Positions 1 to 11,819 of a DNA stretch of 64,000 nucleotides are shown in pieces. The stretch covers positions 186,001-250,000 of the forward strand of contig JAODTK010005828.1 of the NCBI GenBank assembly GCA_026419785.1, read 5' to 3'. A program made the translations under genes and the position numbers. This stretch comes from Sclerodactyla briareus (Eukaryota > Echinodermata > Holothuroidea > Dendrochirotida > Sclerodactylidae). The notes under the pieces were generated by a model. The model was not told the DNA's origin. It saw nothing but the letters and a program-made list of their open reading frames with translations, and did no database searches. Every line of letters begins with the position of its first letter. Position 1 is the first letter of the stretch.

Positions 1-1180
1 ATAGAGACGTTGGAATATGGGGACGCCAAAACCTAGAGACTTTGGAACATAGCTATGTCCCCATCTCATCTAGAGTCCTTAAAATTCTCTTAACTGTACA
101 ATAATTTGGTATTACTGTACTTGTTGGTGTCACACAGTGTATGTTGTGACATCATAATATGGCACCGTCTCTCAGTTATTCCAGGACCATCCAAAATTGT
201 TATTGAACACTCCCCCCGCCCCCTCGGCCATGGGGGCACTCTGCATTTATGTCCCTATTATAAATGTTTTGTGAAAATTAGGAATCTCACTTGGCCTGCA
301 TAAAATTCCTGTCAATAATAGAGCACAGCCAGCCTATACTATGAACAAGTCTACTCTTACAGTCTAAGCCTAAGCAAAATCCATAATATACAGACCTCTC
401 TACTAATTAATGTGCAATTGCTATGCTAATCCTTGCAAATAGATCATGTCATTTGACGCTCTCTGTTCGTAATTCTGGTCCTAACCTCGGTCTGAGTTTT
501 TCTGCCTTTATCAATATCACTATCAGACCACAGTCATCCGTTCTGCCAGAGTTTAGTAATAGGCTAGCCTACGTTATGTACTGGGTTTAGTAGTGGAACG
601 TGCCTGACACTTTATTATTTAAAACATATGGGATCAAAGGTTCAGTAGCTAGGTACCTGTCTAATTCAAGGAGTTCGCCAGAATGAGCCGGGGACAGAGG
701 TAGTGTGACATGTGATTAGTGAAGGATTAGGTGTTAGAAACCTAATTGCCAAAGGTCAGTAGCCTATGACTATGAACTCGTACCCCATCACTTTTTCGGT
801 CGATTTCCTTGATCAAAGGCAACCCTTTTCACATGGTTCTGTACCGCCATTTGGGATGGATATAACGATTAGAGGCAGGGATATTCTGCCTTGTTGTTAT
901 TAACAACCCAGCGGCGAGAACAGTTTCTCACCTTTTATTTTTTTTGTTGGAAAACAAACTAGTCAGTCACATTTTGGTTAACTTTTTGTGCCCAAAGTCA
1001 TGACTGGAAAGTTTTGTTTTCCCCCTTGAGCTTAGTTGCCATAACGTCATAAATAAAACTCTCGGATGTCCGGACCTCCCTGAATCAACGTTGACGTCCG
1101 CGCCGCCCACAAGGCCGCCCATGATTCAGCTCGACAGCCAACAGAAGGCCTAATTAAAAACAACAATGACTATCACTTAC
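1..1180. other. Non-coding, nothing recognised
   Basis: I see no gene, RNA or clear repeat in this stretch. The open frames are short and have no family resemblance. It contains scattered TAGGCC/AGCCTA words that recur through the window. Confidence 0.5.
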
Positions 1181-1186
1181 GTGGTC

Positions 1187-1257
1187 GTTTCTCGTAGTGT
1201 AGTGGTTCACTTCTCGAGCGCTGACCTTCGCGTCCCGGTTCTGATCCCCGCCGAACA
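1187..1257 (+). mobile_element. tRNA-like sequence, probable SINE head or tRNA pseudogene
   Basis: A 71-base stretch resembles a tRNA gene. TAGTGTAGTGG at 1195-1205 fits the RNA polymerase III A box, and GGTTCTGATCC at 1237-1247 fits the B box apart from one extra T. A T-rich tail follows at 1260-1280, as expected for a pol III terminator or a SINE tail. The acceptor and anticodon stems do not pair well and the isotype cannot be decided, so I do not call a working tRNA. A tRNA-derived SINE is the simplest reading. A decayed tRNA gene is the alternative. Confidence 0.5.
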
Positions 1258-1794
1258 TGATTTTTTTTTTTGTTTTTTTATTAGCTTTTTTAGATTTTTT
1301 ATGCCGTTCGGCTCCGTGGGTCTATAATTACCGATCATTTTTTTAATCTATTTTATAATTTAGGAAATTTTTGTAACATAGTACCGCGCGCGTACGTGTT
1401 TGACCTCTACAACGTTTTCGCGTGTCTGCACAACGACCTGTCCCGTTTGAACCGAAGGCACGCCCCTCCAAATTTCGCTGCTTGGTTCCAAGTCCCATTT
1501 TTTTTAAATCACAAATTTAATTCGCATTTTCTCAGAAATGGAAAGAGCTTTTACAGAACTTCAAAGTGTGTGCTAGAGAACACAAATGGAACTTCTTTCT
1601 CACTTGAAATAGCGCAAGTGTCATACGTATCACACCAAGCTATGCCTTCAGGTCCTTATGCTTAAAGGTCACCTCACCTCAAAGTCGAACTCTTCATGCA
1701 CAACGGCATTAATCAACGTGACACCCTTCCAAAATCGACTATCCCTTCTATGCTCACTATTTCATCGCGCAGGATGATTGCGTAGCAGTCTGGT

Positions 1795-1990
1795 TCTTTC
1801 CTCCTTTTATTCGCGGACTGATCACCATTTACTCAAGAACAAAAAATGATTGACGTTCTGCATTTGACTGAAGTTCTACTTGTGATTAGTATCGAACGAT
1901 GACATTTATTTTCAATATCATTTGATGCTTATATACGGTTAGTTTCTCGAATATTTCAAAGGCTGAATGAACTTCGAGTACCTTCGTAGT
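1795..1990 (+). repeat. Dispersed repeat, copy 1 (second copy at 8.96 kb)
   Basis: This segment and 8955-9130 share the order: GCGGACTGATCACCA, an A-rich stretch, a TTGATGCTTAT or TTTGATGCTTAT word, then CTCTTCAAATGCTG or a relative. Divergence is high, with many substitutions. In both places a cluster of CCGACTAG motifs follows downstream, within 20 bases here and about 0.8 kb at the other copy. The two loci may therefore be copies of one larger mobile unit. No coding potential is seen. Confidence 0.45.
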
Positions 1991-2004
1991 TACACACGAC
2001 AAAA

Positions 2005-2240
2005 AAACTAGTCAAAGGCGTCACCGACAACCGTTTTTGCTAGTCGGTAACCTAGTCAGTCCGTTACGACTAGCAAATCCCCAAATTGGTCAGGTGATAT
2101 TAGTCCGTCAGAACCGACTAACGGATAATTTTTCACTGACAAGTTACCACAAACCCGACTAAGCACCTATAACGTCGCCGACTAGCGAGTTTTGACCGAC
2201 TAGCTTCACCGACTACTTTCCTTGCCCCGACCGACTAATA
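2005..2240. repeat. Cluster of CCGACTAG/CTAGTCGG motifs, copy 1
   Basis: About ten near-matches to CCGACTA(G) or its complement TAGTCGG lie irregularly spaced 10-40 bases apart, in both orientations. Two opposed copies form a palindrome (CCGACTAGTCGG type). The intervening sequence is not conserved. A second, similar cluster is at 9,986-10,330. The function is unknown. It could be a degenerate tandem repeat or an array of protein-binding sites in transposon ends. Confidence 0.5.
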
Positions 2241-2249
2241 ATCCGACAA

Positions 2250-5200
2250 CCTTCGAATCGTCTCCCTCAATGTATGAATCATCGAGTTGGGGGGGGGGCA
2301 TGAGGCGTCAATTTTGAAGTTTATTTCGGAGAAAATTGACCTTTCGTCACCTATTTTTCACTCATAAATGTGGTTTTCATTCAATATAATTTGGCACACT
2401 ATTCCACTTTATCAAACTAGCCAGTTAGTGGGAAATTTGTATCCATCAAGTTTTTTCTTCACTTTCCGAGAGTAAGGGTAGTGATCGAATGCCAATGGAT
2501 GAATAGGCACCCCAGGTCACGATTCAAACTTGCAATCGTCGTACGAAACGAAGCGCAGCCTGGAAAACCGATTTTAAGCTCTTTCCCATGTTCCTGAAGA
2601 TCTTTATCTCCGTCATTTTGCTTCGTACATTCCTCACATCACTCTCGTGATACGCGATCGATGACGCTGACTATTCTGTACGTTTTTCATTTATTCTGTT
2701 TTAACGTCAACTTTCTGGGATCATGCATGACGAGTAAGTTAGGCTAAGTTATCACGTTTAGGCGAGCATATGCCTAACTGGTACTGTAGCCTTTTTTTTC
2801 TTAGTCGGAATGGGCCCTGGGCGATATGCGGGAGATCCATCTTGGGCATAATGCCTAATTATCTCTAGTGTATTTGGATTATAGGTTTATGGGATTAGGC
2901 CTTGGGATTGAGTTCAGAATTACAATTACAAGTTAATCACAAATCTTATCGTTCAATACATCACCTGAACCGACGCTACAGTAACCCGAACCGCCAACGC
3001 CACTTTGATTTGATTTTTTGATTTGATTTAAGCTAGTGTTCAGGAAGGCCAATTTTGACTCAGCTAGGACCCAACCGAATTTGATCGTGGATGAGCACTG
3101 GGCGACAACCCTCGCCTTCTCTTCTCGACTATGCCACTGGTGATATCGGCCAGAGGAGACCAAGCCCCTCTCCCGGGAACCGCATTTTACGTCCCCATAC
3201 GACGGACGATCATATGAACTCCCGGAAACCTGACCACTTTCTCAGAACCTGGAGGGAGCGTAAGATGTTTGATACGCGACTGCTCCAGCCTACCGAACGA
3301 GACCTATTTGCAAGTGGCCCCAGGCCCGCACCCGGAAACAACCCCCCCCAATTACCACGCCACTGCTCAACAGATGACCATGAACTAAGACCAGGAAATA
3401 AAACGCCAGTCGAACTCAAGTACAGCCCCTTCGGAAAACGCCCGGGGCTGATCGGCTGGAACTCGAACTCGGAACTGTTGCCTGTAGGCACTGTACCGCT
3501 TAACTATTCTTCCCTAACAACTATTCTCATACACGCTGGTACAACATGGGGTAACGAATTTAGAATCATGCCCGGAAGTCAAGTGGTCCACTGACCCTAA
3601 CCTTGTGATAGTACTCTAACACTGGGCATACATGTAAACAATTTCGGCCTAGCCTATGTGTACAACACGGCACTTCCTGCACTGATTCTAAATTAGAGCC
3701 CACATGGTATACTATGCATCATGCCTGAATCGGCATCTCCTGATTATTCTGTCGAAACGGTACCTTTACCAAACATCCGGTTCGACAACGTCCCCGTGAA
3801 ATGTGTAGGGTATTAACTATTATTATGTATAATTTAGGAAACTTGTGTTTCGAATCTATTATTACTAGTCTACTAGCCTAAAAACCTGGAAGACCCGAAA
3901 AATCAAGACATCCATCCGTACCTCCTACCATTTGCAATTGTTGTGTATTGGCCCACTATCAACAAACTTCTCTCCTCAACATTTAGCCATGGTTAGCGGT
4001 TTAGGGGTCTGAGGGTCTATGACCCCTTTCTTGGCATTTAGACCCTCAAACCATGTGGTTTGTACTTTGTACCCAAAATTGTCCAAAATTGCACTATATT
4101 TACTGTAATCGTGGCATTTTAATATTCATTCCATAGTCCACATTGCGTAATTGAACCCCCTTTCTTCAAGAGCCACAGGGCACACCGCTACCCCGGATTC
4201 TATCGCCTACTGATAGGCCTACTACACTCTTAAAAATTATTTAGCCTATCTATACATATAGGCCTAGACCGATAATGAAATTTTCGCAGAAGCATGTTAC
4301 TCCAAGTCAGATCTGGCAACTTCTCGGGGGCCTACTGCCTCATGTTCTTGCTCTTCTTCTCTAGACAACCATTGGCTACTTTCACAGCCATTTTTTCTAA
4401 GGAGCGAGGCAGTGTACCACTGAAAGTCAGAATTACCTACGGCGTTGTGAGTCACTAACTCTGCAAATTACAGCTTATTTCCAACCTTTCCATTAATATA
4501 TTGTGAGCCTAGGCTTAGGCTAATAAGGTTACAAGTGCCTATTAGAGGGCCTAGAGTTTGACTCTTGGCTGATATAGATTGCAGTAAATTATTGACAGCC
4601 AAGGTTAGTGCATATTGTATGTATCGGCCAAGCTATCCGCGAGTACCGTGCGTGTGGTTTGACTGGTCGCCTACCCGGAGAATAATCTCATTAACTTTAA
4701 AATGAATACCTCTTCATCTTTGAGTTCGTTTCATGGCACAAAATGCGCATAAAGGTCATGTATACTGTGTACGGGCCTATGAGCTCTCTTCGCATCAGTC
4801 CCCTGTGAATTCGCTACCGCTTTTCAACCCGCTCCAGAGCTAGTTCAAAGCAACCTGTCATAGTACATGCTTGGCCTATGTGTTCAACAGTTTTGGAGTT
4901 TTGGTTATTGAGCGTGGTGCACTGTATGATACACTATACAGCCAGATTAGAATTGTAATGTTTTGTGGAAAAGGGGCTAGTGTTTGCTTCTCCCTCAGAT
5001 TAGGATACTGTAGATCGAACATGATGATAGTGCCGTGCCTTATAAATTGGGAATTGCTAGGAACTTTGGTACTTACCCGACATGCATGGCAACCCTGTTC
5101 CCTGATTCCTGCTGGCTTCTCCGAGGCTCAAAGCTCCCCAGAGTCCCCCCCCTCACATCCTTCCAAAACTAACTTGTGTCCTATCACCAGTATCCAAATA

Positions 5201-5384
5201 AAGGACTTCTGTCCATCTTTACCATACTGGATTGAGCTGATTATATCAGACAGTATTATTGTGCTGCTTCCTCTCTTCCGAATATTGAAACAGCAAACTG
5301 CTACTCCATTGATCAATTTTTATTTTGCCGCTTCTAGAAGCCGTGAGACAGTTCAATTCTCATGTATTGCCTCTGTTTCTTTTT
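2250..5384. other. Non-coding, nothing firm recognised
   Basis: No gene or known repeat is identified. The longest frames (3091-3594 forward, 4871-5470 forward) have no family resemblance, and the first overlaps open frames on the other strand. A G10 tract lies at about 2,290. A small hairpin is possible at 3,989-4,063, where TGAGGGTCT faces AGACCCTCA and GGTT faces AACC outside it. Confidence 0.4.
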
Positions 5385-6430
5385 TCGCAGGAAGCCCGGG
5401 TTTCAGAATCATGTGGAACTTCTATACGGCAGTCATTGGGCCAGACCATGCAGTGGCTATGGGGCATTAGGAATCAATCGTGATGCTGCGATTTTCTTCT
5501 TCATGATGACTGAGAGGGTGGTGGCCGGTCTGCTTACTTCGCGGGCAGATGTAAGTGTAACCATTTTTTTATCACAAGTTGGCAGGGGAAATATTTCTTT
5601 CTGTTTTAGTAGTGCTGGTCAGCATCCGAAAAACAGGGGGCGCTGATGGTTAATTCCCCCTTAAAAAGTTAAAAAGAGCTCTCAATCACATTCAGAAGAA
5701 TTCAGGGGGCGGGAAAATGTCAAAATATTGGGGAGGTCCGCAGCATGCAAATTTTTGGTAACCATTGGTGCATACTAGCACAAAGAGATCTGATGATTTT
5801 ATTCCGGCCTGGGCCCCTAAAAGCCCCTAACCCATTCCTTCCCCCTCTCCTGTGGGGGGCATATTCTGATTGACTATCACAGTTGGCATTCATACATTTA
5901 TGCAATTTCAATAGCCATGTTGAGGGTTTTCCGGAACAAATTATATGTCTTTCAAAGTAGCCTCCGAAAGCTCTTGACTAGTCCCCCCAAACTACTAGTT
6001 GCTAAGGGGGCACTTTTTCTCTCAAATAGCCCCCGAAATTGTATTTCCGACCCTGGTGCTGGTATTGCTGGTGCTGGAGGCATTCACTCCAAGAGACCAT
6101 AGCCACCATAGTCAAGATCAACATTGCTAGGGAGGGCTGGGGAATCCACCTCCTGTCAATAATCAATCATGGATGTTTCTAAGTAGCTGTCCACATTTAT
6201 CAAATTCTGGGAGAACAGTGTTGTCTCAACAATCAGCACACCTCGCTTCAGTTTACATGTCTCTACTAGGGATGACAAATAATTCTGTTTACTATTCCGT
6301 CAATTTAGCCAACTGTACATTACACTTTCTGCTGGCCGAATGATGACAATGCCACATTAAACTCATGCATAGTTCACTTATCTGTCTTTCACGCAGTCTA
6401 GAGGAAAATATCATGAATGTACACATTTTC
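5385..6430 (+). repeat. Tandem duplication, copy 1, with exon-like segment 5391-5550
   Basis: This segment and 6660-7275 are diverged copies in the same orientation. Shared blocks include GGAAGCC...AGAATC..GTGGAAC..CTATA, ACCATAGCCACCA..GTCAAGATCAAC, CCACCTCCTGTC and ACATGTCT..ACTAGG.ATGACAA. At its start is a 160-base block bounded by TTTTTTCGCAG and GTAAGT, which look like splice acceptor and donor. In the frame that begins with one base of a split codon, the block is open for 53 codons. The copies differ by a frame-changing indel, so protein conservation is not supported. It could be a duplicated exon of an unknown gene or a repeat with chance splice-like ends. Confidence 0.4.
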
Positions 6431-6659
6431 CGTCATCCATTCGAAGCCTACAATTTTCTATACACCAATATGCATCTTCATATACTTCATGCCTGGCTTG
6501 GCAAGCAGTTGCTTAGCATACTGGAGTGCTGGCATTATTGGAGGTGCGCCCTCCTACCTTCCAAATGTTGAAATAGACTATGCTCATTGCATCAAGAAGG
6601 ATTTTGCCCTAATTATGAAATCTTGAGGACAGTACGTTCTCATTGGTATTTGTGTTTGT

Positions 6660-7275
6660 TCTAAACTCTGCAGGAAGCCAGAGTTTCCAGAATCCCGTGG
6701 AACATCTATAAGAGCAGTCATCGAGCCAGCCCGATCCCCATGGAGCAGGAGAAATTCAGATTGTTATGCTGTATTGTGGTTTTCCAGGAGTGACTGGCCT
6801 ACTCCCAGGCAGAATTCAATGTCAGTAAGTTTGTAACAGTTTTTAATCACAGTATGCAGGGCCGCTGGGGATTGATTACATTTTGTTAGTGCTAGTGATG
6901 AATCATCCACATGCGAATGGGACCATAGCCACCAATGGTCAAGATCAACTTGCAGGGAGGGGTTTGGTAATCCAACCTCCTGTCCCGACTGTCCAAAGGA
7001 ACCAAGGGATGTGCGGTAAGTTAGGCCAAATTCAATCATGACAGCTGGGTAGGAGTACATTGTTAGTGGCTGCCATCAGCACATCTCTGTTCAAGGTTAC
7101 ATGTCTACTAGGAATGACAATTTGTGCTGGTTTACTATACTGTCAATTTCACATTACTTTACAGTACCACCCCTCACACTTTCGCTGACCTGATAGACAA
7201 ATGACACTCAACTCTTGTTCACTGCCATTCCGCTTACAGTGTTAGGGAGAATATCAATAAAGTACACATTTTCCC
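6660..7275 (+). repeat. Tandem duplication, copy 2, with exon-like segment 6674-6834
   Basis: This is the second copy of the segment at 5385-6430. Its 161-base exon-like block begins after CTCTGCAG and ends before GTAAGTTTG, so splice-like ends are preserved at both sides relative to copy 1. The block is also open throughout in the frame that starts with one base of a split codon. An extra C early in the block puts the two copies in different reading frames, which argues against simple exon duplication. The product, if any, is not recognised. Confidence 0.4.
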
Positions 7276-8260
7276 CTGTGCTTGTGTCTTTTATTTTGTG
7301 TTTTCTATTCACAATGTACCGGAATTTATATCTCAGATTGTCCATGGCCCTTCCCAGGTAACAAAATCAAAGTCTGTCACTTATGTCCAAGGACAGTGTT
7401 TTTAGTTTTTAGTCGAAGGATTTGTTTCACTCACCGAAATATTAACCTTGTGAAATTTCAATTTCTGCAGTTTTTAAAGATGGTTCTGTGCGATAAGTAA
7501 GCTGTGACCAGCGTTTGCCCGTTTTCCAAGGGTGCCCTTAGACTAGTGTTGCTCTGTACCAACGTAGAAGGAAAGATAGAGCGGAGGTGACACTGCAGTC
7601 AATGTCGCAGACATTGGTGATAACTTGATGTAAGTGGATAATATGAGGGCACGTAGCTCACATGCCCATCTTGTTTCGGAATTTGAAGCCTCGGGTTTGG
7701 ACTTTGACAATCGGTTTTTGGTCAATAGTCCCTGTGTACCACGCGAGAATCAGAGACTGGTATCCCAGGCGCACATCCAGAAAGCGATTGGGAACGGTCC
7801 AAACAACCAGGATAACCGCCACAGGGCACTGGAAGCTGTGCGAACCCAGCACCGCGAGGGCACGGGTATCGCAGGTGTCAGTCTACGTTGTGCCACATAT
7901 TCAGAGTGACTGACTGGGAATGACCCCGACACAATCCTCAAGGCAGCTGGCTGGTTAGTACCTGGTTCCTTCAGAATTGAGAGACAGCCTCAAAGTCGAG
8001 CAGGTCTGCACAAGCCAGGAGTGACGAGAGGATTTTGGATGAACTACCAGTAAAATTTTTTTAGGGCAGTATATATCACCTCTCCTCTGGGAGTAACTGA
8101 TTGAGGCAAACAACTATTGGTCATCATGGAATGGTCAAAGCCTGCATAATATGTCATGGCATAGTGTCATGATGAATTGGAATTGACTGTTGCACAATCA
8201 GGACCTGCCAGAATTCAGTATTTATTTTTCAGATGCTATGCATGGGAAACAACTTGAGAC
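7276..8260. other. Non-coding, nothing firm recognised
   Basis: Several overlapping open frames occur on both strands at 7,634-7,941. None shows a recognisable domain, and openness on both strands at once suggests base composition rather than coding. No repeat was identified. Confidence 0.4.
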
Positions 8261-8264
8261 CTGG

Positions 8265-8600
8265 AATACCCGTATGTATCAATATGATTGGTCCAGATTT
8301 TCATTCACATGCTTCAGTTTGTTTAAAGTAATTTCGAAGCCCAATGGTCTCATCACAGATATGACTGATTTTTCTATTCTTACTTACTAGTTGACTTCTA
8401 TTCATTACATTGACACCTACACATCCCCAGACCAAATTCAGCCAATTCAAGATTTTTCAATTTTCATGCTTTCATTTTGTTTTAAAAAGTAATTTACAAA
8501 GGCCAATGTTCAGTGTCAATATGACTGGACATTTTCTATTCTTACTTCTATTTACTTTCTATTCCTTACATTGACAGCTAAAACTTCCAGACTAAATCAT
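8265..8600 (+). repeat. Short tandem repeat, two diverged copies of ~190 bases
   Basis: Two consecutive segments share GTTTAAAGTAATTT or GTTTTAAAAAGTAATTT, then AAG(G)CCAATG, ATATGACTG, TTTTCTATTCTTACTT, TTCTATTC.TTACATTGACA and CCAGAC.AAAT. The unit is about 190 bases. No coding content. Confidence 0.55.
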
Positions 8601-8954
8601 CAATAAAATGTTCCACAAAGCAAAATCAGCCTTGCAAATTTGCCTTGTGACAATCACAACCCCAGGAAGTGTAGGTCAAGTCAGTGTGATACATGGCACT
8701 TACAAAAAATCTGTTGGTAACCAACAAACTATATAAAGGGATTTGAGAAAACCAACAAATCCATTCACCAGAGAAAAACAAACGATTTAAAGTTCCTTCA
8801 GCTCTATTCATTACTTTCCATTCCAGCCATGGAGATACCAACTATTAAACTACATTGGATTTTTTTTCTCTCGTTGAAATGATGTATTACTAGGTAGAAT
8901 TTGTAAATTTCGTGGATAGGTCCCTGTAGCGAAACATCCATTTGATGGACCGCG

Positions 8955-9130
8955 GGCTTTTCTTTTTTTTAGATTTTGCGGACTGATCACCACTTATTCT
9001 CCAAGAATATCAATTTTATGAGTGCTGTATTTTCTACTGAACAGTGTTTTGTATGGGTATTGAACATGGCATTCGTTTTCATACATTGATGCTTATTTCT
9101 AGACTCTTCAAATGCTGCATGGCACTTAAG
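8955..9130 (+). repeat. Dispersed repeat, copy 2 (first copy at 1.8 kb)
   Basis: Diverged copy of 1795-1990, starting near GCGGACTGATCACCA and running to TTCAAATGCTG. See that entry for the shared blocks. The CCGACTAG cluster at 9.99 kb lies downstream in the same relative order as at the first copy. Confidence 0.45.
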
Positions 9131-9499
9131 GGGAATAACTTCAAGTGTATCTTTTTATGTCTTTTTTGATACGGCCAAAAATGCAGCATTCACTGTGGTG
9201 CAGGTCGATGGTAGCCACTGTCAACCCCTCCCCCCTTGGATGTCTTCGAACTCCTCACATTTTTCAAAAGTACACTGGATAATCTTCGACATGGGCAACC
9301 TTGCGATTTGGGATTTGTGATCTTGAGAGGCCTCTTTGCATGTACCTGTGGCGACTTCAAAGCTAATCTGTTACATGCTCTGATCGGCATTGGCCTTTAA
9401 TCTTTTTCCTCTTGTGCTTTTTTTATGCATCATATTCCACCAACTCATTGTATTGGTACCTGTAATTCAAATTTATCTTTCCCTTGCAAAAAAATCGTT

Positions 9500-9518
9500 C
9501 CCCCCCCCCCCCCCCCCC
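9500..9518. repeat. Homopolymer C tract
   Basis: A run of about 19 C. It is one of many G or C runs of nine or more bases in this window. Confidence 0.9.
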
Positions 9519-9985
9519 ACAAACTGTCCTCCCACATATCGATGCCTTTTTTGAACATATTGCTGGTGTACTATTTTAAGATTGGTGGCGTTGGGATTGA
9601 ACCTACAATGAATGCCATCATTTATTACTGTGGCATGTCCTGATCAAAGTGAACCTTGAATATATTTCGAGTAGAATTCCACTGTAGAATAATAAGTTGT
9701 AATCCTATTGTGACTTTTTCTTCTTGTGTCCTTGATGGTCTCCGAGAGTGGGGGTAGGGGTAGAGTTGAACATGGAAATTCATATTTTATTTCATTAAAA
9801 AAACCCATAATATAAGTTCATAGTCTTCTCCATTTTGCCTGCTCATCATTTCAAGTATTAAGAAGAAAGTATAACACAATAGTTACAATCCAATACAGTG
9901 ATCTATTTCAAACCATATTGTTCTTGTTCTACTTTTTTCACCCCAACATGATTCTTGGTCCAGGCTGCTATTCAAGCAGATGGTC

Positions 9986-10330
9986 ACCTAGTCGGTCGCT
10001 AGGGACTAATGAGACCAGACTAGGAATATCTTAGTCCAGTTGGATAAAGTTAATCTGTTCGAGCACCAACCGACTACCTTTCGCAGTCAAGATCTAGTCC
10101 GTCGGCACCGACTAGTGTGACCAACTACATTCACACTGGTTCGGTGTGCACCGACTAAGGCACCCGACCTTGCAAAATGCTAGCCCCCTCGGCTCGCAAG
10201 CCGACTATTTGTGATTAGTCGGTCCCGAAAATTGGTGTTATCCGTCAAATTGTCGGGTCACAACCGACTAGATATCATTGGGTCGGTCATACGCCGACTA
10301 GTTTCGTTGGTTAGTCGGTCGAGTGAACAC
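9986..10330. repeat. Cluster of CCGACTAG/CTAGTCGG motifs, copy 2
   Basis: At least ten matches to TAGTCGGT or ACCGACTA are scattered in both orientations. GACTAG also occurs alone several times. The architecture matches the cluster at 2,005-2,240 although the spacer sequence does not. This supports conservation of the short motif rather than of a long repeat unit. Confidence 0.5.
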
Positions 10331-10439
10331 CACCTGACTACGTTTTTGTTATCGGGGACTAGATTATGTTTTCAGTGCAGAAAGTCGCTTCCACGGCAAA
10401 CTCCCACTCGCCGCATCTTGGTTGTATAAAGGTCTTACT

Positions 10440-10760
10440 ATACCCTTTCGTTGCTAAGCGGCGAATAAGAAGGAGAACTCGCGCCGGTTGATGTAGGCGA
10501 TGTGTTCTGGTACCCAAATGGCGAAAGCGACAGCGGCGTTTGGCGTGACGTCACGACAAAAAACGACTCGATTCACTTTGTATATACATTACGGTACTTC
10601 GTTCCTATGATTTGTAATACAATACAATAACTGTTGGCGATATTTCGTCGGTGACGTCATTCGAAACGGTATTGCCACTATTGACTCCATTGACCGGGAA
10701 GCGCGTTAACACGCGCGGCAGTACGTGAGAGGCTCTGCCAGCTTCTCAGAACTAACACGG
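10440..10760. promoter_or_regulatory. CpG-rich segment with two palindromic CRE sites
   Basis: The local density of CG dinucleotides is higher than in the flanks. Two exact TGACGTCA palindromes, the cAMP-response element recognised by CREB/ATF bZIP proteins, lie at 10,546-10,553 and 10,652-10,659, 106 bases apart. The first is embedded in CGTGACGTCACG. A regulatory role is inferred from the motif alone. No transcription start or nearby coding exon is visible, so this may be chance or part of a repeat. Confidence 0.25.
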
Positions 10761-11189
10761 ACTCACAAATTTCTTTATTTTCTTCAGTTCCGTGTTCATG
10801 AGGGTTTGCCTCACTTCGTGGGGCAATTAAATCCCCCCCCCCCCCCCTCTTCCGCTTCCCTCATATCACTTTGTTAAAAACGCTGGTGCGACCCTCGTAG
10901 AGTTTAATCCTATCCAGAGGCGCACTGGCGGCAGCCTCATGAGAGAACAGAGGTGAATTCCTTCCAGTGACCAGCCCTGATTGATTAGCGCAGAGAGATA
11001 GATGACCTCACGACGGTATCTCGGTGACTTCTTTTAATGCGTGTTTTTTGATAACAAGTATATGCGAACTGGAATACGAAAATGGTAACGACGGCCTTGT
11101 TATATCAGCAATGTCTGTCTTATAACACCTGTCAATACTCAACAGATCACAGTCATTAATGACATCGATGCGGTGTTCTCATTATCCAC

Positions 11190-11815
11190 CTTCACTGCAT
11201 GCGCTCCGTCACACTCGACCGTCCGTTCACTGCATGCGCTCCGTTAACCTCGACGGTACCCTTCACTGCATGCGCCCTGTCTCTCGACAGGTACCTTTTA
11301 AACATCATGCGCTCCGTCCGTCACTCGACAGGTTACCTTCCTGCATCGCGTCTCTGTACAGGTACCCATCCACTGCGTTGCGCTCCTTACTCTCGACCGG
11401 TACCTTCACTGTATGCGCTTCGTCACACTCCGACAGGTACCTTCACTGCTGCGCTTCCGTCTCTCACAGGTAACCTTTTCACTTCATGCGCTCCGTGACT
11501 CGACAGGTCCTCCACTGCAGCGCTCCGTCACTCGACCGGTCCCTTCACTGCATGCGGCTCCGTTACTCGACAGGTACCTCCACTGCATGCGCTCCGTTAC
11601 TCGACAGGTCCTTCATGCATGCGCTCAGTCAATCGACAGGTACCTTTACGTGCATGAGCGGTTCTGGGCAGGTAACTCCACGGCATGCGCTCCGTTACGC
11701 GACAGGTACATTCCTGCATGCGCCCGGCAACTCGCCAGGTACCTTCACTGCATGCGGCCCGTTGACGCGACAGGTACCATCACTGCATGTGCTCCGTCTG
11801 TTGACAGGTCCTCCA
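11190..11815 (+). repeat. 34-bp minisatellite, about 18 copies
   Basis: A tandem array with a period of about 34 bases. Each unit has CACTGCATGCGCTCCGT followed by CTCGACAGGTACCTT, with variants such as GACCGGTACC. The unit contains two restriction-type palindromes, GCATGC and GGTACC. Units differ by substitutions and by frequent one-base insertions or deletions. Because 34 is not a multiple of three the array reads through all frames in turn and stays open in several forward frames, giving Cys/Arg/Ser/Leu-rich peptides of up to about 140 residues. These are artefacts of the repeat. It is not a CRISPR array, since there are no unique spacers. Confidence 0.85.
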
Positions 11816-11819
11816 GCTT

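Noticed and set aside
3091-3594. 167-codon forward frame
   Set aside because: The opposite strand is also open over much of it, composition is Pro/Arg-rich and no motif is recognised.
4871-5470. 199-codon forward frame crossing the exon-like block at 5391
   Set aside because: It runs through the putative acceptor site in a frame different from the one open through the block, and no domain is recognised.
11190-11815. Regular direct repeats suggesting a CRISPR array
   Set aside because: There are no unique spacers between repeats; units abut directly with a 34-base period. The context is eukaryotic.
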